Assembly (NCBI GenBank): GCA_964605975.1
Contig: CAZSER010000004.1
Span: 1-32,767, forward strand
DNA length: 32,767 nt
Direction of reading: 5' to 3'
Source of the DNA: JBAYHA01 sp964605975
Lineage (GTDB): Bacteria > Patescibacteriota > Patescibacteriia > UBA11705 > JABHMO01
The notes under the pieces were generated by a model. It ran no database searches, was not told where the DNA came from, and saw nothing but the letters and a program-made list of their open reading frames with translations. The translations under genes were made by a program, and so were the position numbers. Below are positions 6,735-13,037 of this stretch, one piece after another (the stretch's first letter is position 1; each line of letters opens with the position of its first letter).

Positions 6735-8609
6735 CTATTTTACCTCCTTGGGAACACCCAAATAATCTAAAATAAATTTACCTACTTTACTAAAAACAGG
6801 AGAAACTGACCCCTCGGCAAACTGAACATCTTTAGGCTTATCAACTTTAACCAACATCACAAAACGAGGATTTTCAAAAGGCGCAAACCCTACAAAAGTA
6901 TGAACTGTTTCATTACTATAACCTCCTTTCTCAAAATCAGGAATTTGGGCCGTTCCGGTTTTACCCCCTACATAATATCCAGGAATAGCCGCATTTTTAG
7001 TGTGTCCATTTTTTATTACTGAAACCAACATTCCACTTAACAACTTTGCCGTTTCAGCAGAAATAACCTGTTTTTCCAGTTTAGGCTCATTCGAACTTAT
7101 AACTGTTCCCAAACTATCTTCAATTTTTTCAATCACATAAGGTCTCATCATCTTCCCTTCATTAACAATGGCCGAATAAGCTCGAACCAGCTGAATTGGT
7201 GTTGTTGTTATTCCCTGCCCAAATGAGGCCGTATATAAATAAATCTCCTCTCTTTTTTCAAGAGCTTTTAAATTACCCTCCGCCTCTCCACACAGATCAA
7301 TTCCACTTTTTTTGCCAAACCCAAAATCTTCGGCATAATTTTTAAATTCAGTTTTGCCAACCTTTTTGGCAACATAAATTACTCCCGTATTTAAAGATTT
7401 TTCCAAAACTTGCGTCATTGTTTGCCAACCATTAGCTTTTAAATCTGAATTTCTTATTTTGTGTCCGGAAACTTCAACCACACCTGTATCATTATACCCG
7501 GTAAACGGATCAATTAATCCCATATTAATCCCCATTGCCATGGTTATTGGTTTAAAAACTGACCCGGATTCATAGGCCTCAGAAATATTACCATTATTAA
7601 ATACCGATAAATCATCAATTTTATTATAATAATTAGGATCAAAATCAGGAGAAGAACACATCGCCAAAATTCTGCCAGTCTTAGGATCCATGACAATTAA
7701 ATTCCCCTTTTCAGCTTGATGTTTTTTTACCGCCTCATCAAGAGTTTTGCACGCAAAATATTGAATTGATTTATCAATAGTTAGAAAAATATTCTGTCCA
7801 TCCATCGCCTCTCGATAATCCTGACCAGCAACCGCAATCCAGTTCCCGCTTCGATCCCTCTCTGTGCGTAAAAACCCAGACTCACCAGACAAAATACTAT
7901 TATAGCAACCTTCAATTCCATAATACCCCTTCAAAACACCACTCTCAGCTTGTTTCCCGACAAAACCCAATAAAGTTGACCCAATATTTTTTTCTGGATA
8001 AAACCTAGCCGGTTCTTTTGTCCATCCGATCCCTTTTAAATTCAACTCTTTTATTTTTTCAATGGTTGATTCTTCTACTAAGCGCATCAATGGTTCATAA
8101 GGATCATCTTTTTTCTTTAATTTTAATTCCCAATCTAAATATAAAGCTACCTTTTCTTCCAGTTCTTTCTTTTCTTCTTCCGTTAAATTTTCATCTTTAA
8201 ATATTTCCTCCATATTCCCATCATTAATAGATCTTTCCGTTGGCAAAGAAAAAAGTTCCGCTAACAGTTTCAAAATCATCTCTACTTCATCGATCTCTTT
8301 GGGAACAGCATATAACACATATTTATTAACATTAGTAGCCACCGAATAATACTTATCTGTTAACTCACCAGTTTGTAAATATATTTTACCCCGAACAGGA
8401 TTCAATTTACGAAAAATCTCATGCTGATCAGAAGCCAAAGCCTTATAATAATTAGCACCTAAAAGTTGTAAAATAACTAGACGATAAATAATAGCCAAAG
8501 CAACAATCGCAAAGACAAAAACAACAAACCATAACCTTTTTTCTAAGCTTTTTTCTTTCTGACCATTATAACTTTTGATTGTTTTTGTTTTTCTAACAAG
8601 AAAAGTCAT
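6735..8609 (-). CDS. ftsI: FtsI/PBP2-class peptidoglycan transpeptidase (class B PBP)
   Basis: Septal D,D-transpeptidase cross-linking peptidoglycan outside the membrane. 624 residues. A cytoplasmic N-terminus is followed by one membrane helix (about 26-49), then a dimerisation/pedestal domain starting NPVRGKIYLQTGELTDK. This domain contains a very acidic, helical insert (about 105-185). The transpeptidase domain has SxxK at Ser350-Lys353 (GSVFKP), SxN at 405-407 (SLN) and KTGTA at 550-554. No PASTA domain follows. The stop is 45 bases before murF, and tgt ends 5 bases upstream. The position in the division cluster supports FtsI over the elongation-specific PBP2. Confidence 0.93.
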   Translation of the reverse strand: MTFLVRKTKTIKSYNGQKEKSLEKRLWFVVFVFAIVALAIIYRLVILQLLGANYYKALASDQHEIFRKLNPVRGKIYLQTGELTDKYYSVATNVNKYVLYAVPKEIDEVEMILKLLAELFSLPTERSINDGNMEEIFKDENLTEEEKKELEEKVALYLDWELKLKKKDDPYEPLMRLVEESTIEKIKELNLKGIGWTKEPARFYPEKNIGSTLLGFVGKQAESGVLKGYYGIEGCYNSILSGESGFLRTERDRSGNWIAVAGQDYREAMDGQNIFLTIDKSIQYFACKTLDEAVKKHQAEKGNLIVMDPKTGRILAMCSSPDFDPNYYNKIDDLSVFNNGNISEAYESGSVFKPITMAMGINMGLIDPFTGYNDTGVVEVSGHKIRNSDLKANGWQTMTQVLEKSLNTGVIYVAKKVGKTEFKNYAEDFGFGKKSGIDLCGEAEGNLKALEKREEIYLYTASFGQGITTTPIQLVRAYSAIVNEGKMMRPYVIEKIEDSLGTVISSNEPKLEKQVISAETAKLLSGMLVSVIKNGHTKNAAIPGYYVGGKTGTAQIPDFEKGGYSNETVHTFVGFAPFENPRFVMLVKVDKPKDVQFAEGSVSPVFSKVGKFILDYLGVPKEVK

Positions 8610-8614
8610 ATAAT

Positions 8615-9736
8615 TTAACTTCTAATAACTTTTCGGATTTCTTCCATCATTTTAAGATAAAATTCTAAATTATTCAAAGTACATAAACGACCGGCTAATG
8701 GTTCTTGTGTCACAAAAAGATGTCTTAAATAAGCCATTGAATAAATTTTTAATTCAGGGAAAATACTATCCCCATTAATCGGCTCATTATTGTATTTATG
8801 TTCTTCTTTTTTTATATTAGTAACAAGATAAAAAGATTTATCATTTTTCTTTTTAAAAGAAGTTGAAAAATCGATTTTCTTATTCCAACGATAAATTCTA
8901 CCATGCCGAGCTTCTCTTGTTGGAATAACACAGTCAAACATATCTATACCAGATTTAACCGCCTGAACAATCTGGTTCGGATAGCCAACCCCCATCAAAT
9001 ACCTAGGTTTATCAAAAGGCATTATTTTACTAGAATAGCTCAAAACTGAATACATATCTTGCTCAGACTCTCCAACGGCTAACCCACCAATAGCTAAACC
9101 GTCAAAATCAATTTTTGTTAGATCTTTAACACTTTTTTGACGAAGTTTTTTATCAGTTCCACCTTGAGCAATCCCAAACAATAAAGCTCTATTTTTGTTT
9201 TTTTTATTAACTTTGGAAAAATAATAATCATGACAACGACGAGCCCAACGAGCCGTCAATTCAATTGACTTCTCTAGATATCTTTTTTCAGCGGGAAGTT
9301 CTACGCACTCATCCAAAACCATCATTATATCTGAATCAATAGCGATTTGAATATTAATCGATCCTTCTGGGGTAAGAAAGAATTTTTTTCCATCAATGTG
9401 TGAAGAAAAATTAACTCCATCTTCTTTTATTTTTCTCATCTTCGCCAAAGAAAACACTTGAAACCCACCACTATCCGTTAAAATTGGGCCTGACCACTTC
9501 ATAAATTCATGCAAACCGCCAAATTTTTCTAAATCATCCTTCCCCGGTCGCAACATCAAGTGATAAGTGTTTCCCAAAATGATATCCGGTGACAATTTTT
9601 TTATTTCTTCTACTGATAAGGTTTTAATCGCCCCTTTTGTAGCAATAGGCATAAAAACAGGAGTATTGATGATCCCTCTCCTTGTTTTTAATTTTCCGAG
9701 CCGAGCAAGACCTTTTGTTTTTAATATTTTAAACAT
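8615..9736 (-). CDS. tgt: Queuine tRNA-ribosyltransferase (Tgt) without the zinc cysteines
   Basis: Exchanges guanine-34 for a preQ1-type base in GUN-anticodon tRNAs. 373 residues. TIM-barrel motifs are intact: GNTYHLMLRPG near 55-65, LTDSGGFQ with general-acid/base Asp88, DECVELPA near 142, GIAQGG near 188, AIGGLAVGE near 215 and GIDMFDC with PTREARHGR (263-280). The C-terminal zinc site is normally CxCxxC just before an AYxRHLF segment, which is the source of the final His. Here the stretch before AYLRHLF reads GDSIFPELKIYSM and has no cysteine, while the His is kept. An odd Lys-rich insert (about 291-325) precedes it. First gene of the tgt-ftsI-murF unit with its own strong promoter; no Shine-Dalgarno. 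Confidence 0.93.
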   Translation of the reverse strand: MFKILKTKGLARLGKLKTRRGIINTPVFMPIATKGAIKTLSVEEIKKLSPDIILGNTYHLMLRPGKDDLEKFGGLHEFMKWSGPILTDSGGFQVFSLAKMRKIKEDGVNFSSHIDGKKFFLTPEGSINIQIAIDSDIMMVLDECVELPAEKRYLEKSIELTARWARRCHDYYFSKVNKKNKNRALLFGIAQGGTDKKLRQKSVKDLTKIDFDGLAIGGLAVGESEQDMYSVLSYSSKIMPFDKPRYLMGVGYPNQIVQAVKSGIDMFDCVIPTREARHGRIYRWNKKIDFSTSFKKKNDKSFYLVTNIKKEEHKYNNEPINGDSIFPELKIYSMAYLRHLFVTQEPLAGRLCTLNNLEFYLKMMEEIRKVIRS

Positions 9737-9774
9737 AAAAAATTTTATCTAAAAATAATCTCTTAATTTCTCAA

Positions 9775-9803
9775 ATATTAGCATAAATCTACCGTTTTGA
9801 CAA
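9775..9803 (-). promoter_or_regulatory. Promoter of tgt-ftsI-murF
   Basis: Minus strand: TTGTCA (9803-9798), 17-base spacer, TAATAT (9780-9775). It lies right after the ftsL terminator, dividing the cell-division cluster into two transcription units. The leader is about 32 bases. Confidence 0.75.
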
Positions 9804-9805
9804 AT

Positions 9806-9840
9806 AAAAAAACTGCTTAAAAAAAGATAGCAGTTTTTTA
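9806..9840 (-). terminator. Terminator of mraZ-rsmH-ftsL
   Basis: AAAAAAACTGC (9806-9816) and GCAGTTTTTT (9830-9839) form a stem of 10 pairs with a 13-base loop. It overlaps the ftsL stop codon (9840-9838), so termination comes immediately after translation ends. Confidence 0.8.
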
Positions 9841-10176
9841 TTTTCGGGCAACAGAAACTGCCGAATTTAAATAAATAATTTCACTCCCTTCAACCATCCC
9901 CAAAGAAGCAACTTTTTCTGAAAGTTCCACCATTGATTGATTTTCAACCAATTTAATAGCTAATTTATCATTTTCTTCTCTTAATTGCGTTAAATTTCTC
10001 TCCATTTTTTTAATCAAAAGACCTTTTTCGGAAATTTGATTTATTTGCATTAAATAACCAACCATCCCCGCTCCAACAAAAACAACCGCAATAATTAACA
10101 TAAGTTTATGACAAATAAAACCAACTACCCTCTTTTCTTTTTTTTCAAGACAGTAATTTTTTGAAAATTTTAACAT
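9838..10176 (-). CDS. ftsL: FtsL-like division protein
   Basis: 112 residues with the FtsL/DivIC layout: a basic cytoplasmic N-terminus (about 1-22), one membrane helix (about 23-43, KLMLIIAVVFVGAGMVGYL), then a heptad coiled coil (about 45-85, KKMERNLTQLREENDKLAIKLVENQSMVELSEKV). It ends in a short segment with MVEGSEIIYL. In other bacteria FtsL pairs with FtsB and activates FtsW/FtsI at the septum. Identification rests mostly on topology and on its place directly after rsmH, since FtsL sequences are poorly conserved. The terminator starts inside its stop codon. A generic FtsB/septum-formation-initiator label would also fit. Confidence 0.75.
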   Translation of the reverse strand: MLKFSKNYCLEKKEKRVVGFICHKLMLIIAVVFVGAGMVGYLMQINQISEKGLLIKKMERNLTQLREENDKLAIKLVENQSMVELSEKVASLGMVEGSEIIYLNSAVSVARK

Positions 10177-10211
10177 ACTATCTATTTTTTTGTTTTTATT
10201 TTTAAAAAATA

Positions 10212-11156
10212 TTAAATTTTTTCTACAACTCTCAACTTGGCCGATCTGGCTCGAAAATTATTACTAATTTCTTCTTCCGTTGCCATTATCGGTTTTTTGG
10301 TTAAAAGTTTTAATTGCGCTCTGTGAGAACAACGACAAACTGGTATTTCGGGAGGACAAAGACAATCAGTACTTTCCTGTCGAAAAAAATCTTTTATCAA
10401 TCGATCTTCCAAAGAATGAAAGGAAATAATCGCTAAACGACAGCCCTTGGGAATAATCGGTAAAATATTTTGCAAAAAATCTTTAATATTTTCCAACTCT
10501 CCGTTAACTGCAATCCGTAAAGCTTGAAAAGTTTTTGTTGCCGGATGAATCCGTTGCTTAGAAAATCTGGGGTATATTTTATAAATTAGGTTAGCTAACT
10601 GTAAAGTTGTTTTAATCGGTTCGATAGATCTTTCCTTGAAAATTGCCAAAGCTATTTTCCTAGCAAACTTTTCTTCACCATAATCACGAATAATTGTAGT
10701 TAGATCATCAACGCTCCAACCATTAACAATATCAAAGGCCGTCAACTGGTTTTCATTAACACTAAAACGCATGTCTAACGGTTCATTAGCCTGAAAAGTA
10801 AACCCTCTTCCTGAAAGCTGAAGTTGATCTGAAGAAAGCCCCAAATCAAGTAAAATACCGCTAATCGGCAAACTCGTTTGATCATATTCTTCACTAAGAA
10901 ATTCTCTTATTTTTGTATAACTTTTATTAACATAAATAACTCTTTCACCAAAATCTTTTAGTCTTTCCTTACTTTTAATAATCGCCCCAAAATCCCAGTC
11001 AAAACCAACAACCTTCCCCTTTGGGCCTGTTAGTTTAAGAATTGCCTCCGTATGTCCCCCGCCCCCCAAAGTTCCATCAATAAAATTGGCGTTTGCGCTC
11101 GGAGCCAAAAACTTGATAACCTCATCAACTAAAACTGGTTTGTGTACAGTAATCAT
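10212..11156 (-). CDS. rsmH: 16S rRNA (cytosine-N4)-methyltransferase RsmH
   Basis: SAM-dependent methylase modifying C1402 (E. coli numbering) of 16S rRNA. 314 residues, normal length. The SAM-binding motif is FIDGTLGGGGHTEAIL (24-39). Then come VGFDWD, LLDLGLSSDQLQLSGRGFTF near 120, the substrate-domain WSVDDLTTIIRDYGEEKFARKI, and KTFQALRIAVNGEL near 205. The C-terminus holds a cysteine-rich loop (STDCLCPPEIPVCRCSH) common in the family. The ATG (11156) overlaps the mraZ end: mraZ TAA is at 11161-11159 and an AGGAG (11168-11164) lies inside the mraZ coding end, so translation is coupled. Second gene of mraZ-rsmH-ftsL. Confidence 0.96.
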   Translation of the reverse strand: MITVHKPVLVDEVIKFLAPSANANFIDGTLGGGGHTEAILKLTGPKGKVVGFDWDFGAIIKSKERLKDFGERVIYVNKSYTKIREFLSEEYDQTSLPISGILLDLGLSSDQLQLSGRGFTFQANEPLDMRFSVNENQLTAFDIVNGWSVDDLTTIIRDYGEEKFARKIALAIFKERSIEPIKTTLQLANLIYKIYPRFSKQRIHPATKTFQALRIAVNGELENIKDFLQNILPIIPKGCRLAIISFHSLEDRLIKDFFRQESTDCLCPPEIPVCRCSHRAQLKLLTKKPIMATEEEISNNFRARSAKLRVVEKI

Positions 11157-11158
11157 TT

Positions 11159-11590
11159 TTATACTCCTAACTGACTTAAATTTTCAGCGATATCATTGCC
11201 ATCTTTTTCTGTTTTTTCCTTATAAGTTTGCCAAGCATTTTCATCCCAAATTTCTAAACGATTAAACAAACCAGCAATAATTACTTTTTTTTCCAAATTG
11301 GCATATTTACGCAAATATTCAGGCAAAACCACTCTTCCTTGGCTATCCATATCAACATCCATTGCCCCGGCCAACATCAAACGAGAGAAAGCGCGACTGT
11401 TGGCTTGACTTAAAGGCAAACTTGCCAATTTAACGGCTAAATTCTGCCACTCTTCCTTTGTATAAAGAAAAAGACAGTTATCAAGTCCTCTTGTAACCAC
11501 AGCCCCTGCTTTTAACGATTCACGAAACTTGGCTGGCAAAGCCAAGCGACCTTTATCATCGACAGTATAGTTGTATTCGCCGATAAACAT
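11159..11590 (-). CDS. mraZ: MraZ transcriptional regulator
   Basis: 143 residues with the duplicated AbrB-like MraZ fold. The first half starts MFIGEYNYTVDDKGRLALPAKFRESL. The second half has AGAMDVDMDSQGRVVLPEYLRKYA, keeping the DxKGR/DxQGR-hxxP signature in both copies. MraZ rings bind tandem repeats upstream of their own gene and control the division cluster. Here three such repeats lie just after the -10 of its promoter. First gene of mraZ-rsmH-ftsL. The 5' leader is about 64 bases and no strong Shine-Dalgarno is seen (AGGT-like bases only). Confidence 0.96.
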   Translation of the reverse strand: MFIGEYNYTVDDKGRLALPAKFRESLKAGAVVTRGLDNCLFLYTKEEWQNLAVKLASLPLSQANSRAFSRLMLAGAMDVDMDSQGRVVLPEYLRKYANLEKKVIIAGLFNRLEIWDENAWQTYKEKTEKDGNDIAENLSQLGV

Positions 11591-11626
11591 AAGGTGAGTT
11601 TAAAAAAAAAGGTAAGTCGAGAATAC

Positions 11627-11650
11627 TCCACTATTCCCCACTTTCCTCAC
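11627..11650 (-). promoter_or_regulatory. MraZ operator repeats
   Basis: On the minus strand three repeats follow the -10: GTGAG (11650-11646), GTGGG (11641-11637) and GTGGA (11631-11627), with 9- and 10-base periods. This matches the TGGG-type tandem repeats spaced about one helical turn apart that MraZ is known to bind. Their location over the early transcribed region fits autorepression. Confidence 0.7.
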
Positions 11651-11660
11651 TCTTATCTCC

Positions 11661-11689
11661 ATTATAAACCACCAACAAACACCCGTCAA
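11661..11689 (-). promoter_or_regulatory. Promoter of mraZ-rsmH-ftsL
   Basis: Minus strand: TTGACG (11689-11684), 17-base spacer, TATAAT (11666-11661). Near-consensus, directly followed by the MraZ repeats. Confidence 0.85.
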
Positions 11690-11706
11690 CATTTTTTTAT
11701 TTTCAT

Positions 11707-11715
11707 TGTGGATAA
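11707..11715 (-). promoter_or_regulatory. Perfect DnaA box upstream of the mraZ promoter
   Basis: Minus strand TTATCCACA, 17 bases upstream of the -35, in the same orientation as the one upstream of lexA. A role in linking replication and division is inference. Confidence 0.4.
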
Positions 11716-11717
11716 AT

Positions 11718-11752
11718 AAAAAATAGCTCCGTAAAAAAACGAAACTATTTTT
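11718..11752 (-). terminator. Terminator of the winged-helix gene - tsaB unit
   Basis: Plus-strand arms AAAAATAGCTCCGT (11719-11732) and ACGAAACTATTTTT (11739-11752). Read on the minus strand the 14-base stem pairs throughout, with two G-U wobbles, around a six-T loop, and is followed by a T-rich run. The 125 bases between it and the tsaB stop hold only A/T-rich repeats. Confidence 0.65.
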
Positions 11753-11877
11753 ATTTTTAAAAACAACAATTTATGTTTTGAATTTAAACATCCACAACCA
11801 AAACCTCACTTGACTATCTGATTATTTGATTGTTTTTTTGTTTTTTTGTTCTTATACTTCTTGCTCTTTGTGCCTTG

Positions 11878-12294
11878 TTACTTTTTCTTTTTTATCGTTA
11901 TTCCTGGCTCTTTATCATAAAAAGGTTTAATTATTTTTTGTCCTTTTGTCGCAAAATCTTTTTTGTCAACTTTTTGCCAAAGTAAAGAAATTTTTTCTTT
12001 TTCCGCTAGGACTGTTTCTGTTTTTTTTAATCGTAAACCAAAAATCGGGACTTGCCAAGCATAAGCCAAAGCGTTCGCCATAGAAATTCCTATTCTCAAC
12101 GCACTAAACTGCCCCGGTCCTTCCAAAATAAAAATTTTGCTCGGAATTTCTTCCTTTATTATTTTCTTTACAACGGCCAATAGCTCCTCTGACTGACTGT
12201 ATGGACGATCAACAAAAACCGAAACAATTTTTTTGTTCAGTCTTTTAGAAACAGCAAAACCACTATTTTCTCCAGCAGAAATTAGTATTTCCAT
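11878..12294 (-). CDS. tsaB: Short TsaB-like tRNA N6-threonylcarbamoyladenosine factor
   Basis: 138 residues. The segment EGPGQFSALRIGISMANALAYAWQVPIFG (about 58-86) is the hallmark of TsaB, the partner of TsaD in making t6A37 of ANN-decoding tRNAs. Upstream, PYSQSEELLAVVKKII fills the place of the family's HSE(x)LLP helix. TsaB is normally about 220-230 residues. Here the second ASKHA lobe is mostly missing, and the protein ends KPFYDKEPGITIKKKK, resembling the true family C-terminus (P-x-Y-x-R-x-P). So it looks internally shortened rather than broken. It begins two bases after the stop of the winged-helix gene. Confidence 0.8.
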   Translation of the reverse strand: MEILISAGENSGFAVSKRLNKKIVSVFVDRPYSQSEELLAVVKKIIKEEIPSKIFILEGPGQFSALRIGISMANALAYAWQVPIFGLRLKKTETVLAEKEKISLLWQKVDKKDFATKGQKIIKPFYDKEPGITIKKKK

Positions 12295-12296
12295 AT

Positions 12297-12935
12297 TTAT
12301 TTTTCTTCTTCTTTATTTTCTAAGACAACAACATCCAATTTGTTCAAAACTACCAACTTACGACCATTATGCATCGCTTCATTAAGAAAACGGTCCGCAA
12401 TATCTCTACGAACTAGATATTCAGATTCAGTCAAAATAGTATAACGAATAGGCTTATCCATTTCTTTTTCAAACTCTTGCATTATTTGCAAAACAACCTC
12501 CTTATCGCAATTAGCAACCAATAGAATATCGGTATTTGCCGTTTCATCCTCAGTAAAAACACCCCCAAAAGACAGATATAATAAATTGGGTAGTTTTTTT
12601 ATTTTATCTAATAATTTTTTTTCGACAAAAAGTTTCGCCTTGGCAAAAAGATTTTCCAACTCTGGCAAAAAAATATTGTTAGTATTTAAATAATAAAATT
12701 TTTTTGAATTGATCCCTTTCTTTTCTTTTCCCGTAGATAAACAGTCTTCTTCTTCCAAATCTTCAACATTTACCAGCTTCATTTCTAACAAATTATTCAA
12801 CTCCCGACGAACAGAATTTATCATTGAGTCCGTCATCCTTGTTAACTCCCGAACAAAAAATTTACTGTCCTTATTCTCTATAAATGTTTTTAATAACTTA
12901 ACCCTTGTCTTTGAACCAAATAATTGTTCGAACAT
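12297..12935 (-). CDS. Winged-helix DNA-binding protein with degenerate nucleotidyltransferase-like domain
   Basis: 212 residues. The N-terminal winged helix (about 1-90) is seen in LFGSKTRVKLLKTFIENKDSKFFVRELTRMTDSMINSVRRELNNLLEMKLV, with a short wing and KKFYYLN. The C-terminal half (about 115-205: LLYLSFGGVFTEDETANTDILLVANCD ... YTILTESEYLVRRDIADRFL) resembles the minimal nucleotidyltransferase fold. A GG/GS-x-DxD catalytic set is not intact: only TDILL remains. Proteins of this architecture are common in CPR and are usually annotated as transcriptional regulators. It is upstream of tsaB in the same unit and divergent from the 13038 gene, whose promoter it might control. Confidence 0.7.
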   Translation of the reverse strand: MFEQLFGSKTRVKLLKTFIENKDSKFFVRELTRMTDSMINSVRRELNNLLEMKLVNVEDLEEEDCLSTGKEKKGINSKKFYYLNTNNIFLPELENLFAKAKLFVEKKLLDKIKKLPNLLYLSFGGVFTEDETANTDILLVANCDKEVVLQIMQEFEKEMDKPIRYTILTESEYLVRRDIADRFLNEAMHNGRKLVVLNKLDVVVLENKEEEK

Positions 12936-13004
12936 ATTTTTCTTTGTTTTATGGTAAAAAAAACCAAAAATTTAGTTTTTTAATCCTCTTTGTTGATAAT
13001 ACTA

Positions 13005-13032
13005 TTTGCTTACCTTTTCATTTATAGTATAA
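13005..13032 (+). promoter_or_regulatory. Promoter of the 13038-15203 gene
   Basis: TTGCTT (13005-13010), 16-base spacer, TATAAT (13027-13032). The ATG at 13038 is only 5 bases past the -10, so a transcript would be leaderless unless translation begins at the internal ATG (13071). Confidence 0.7.
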
Positions 13033-13037
13033 TATAA

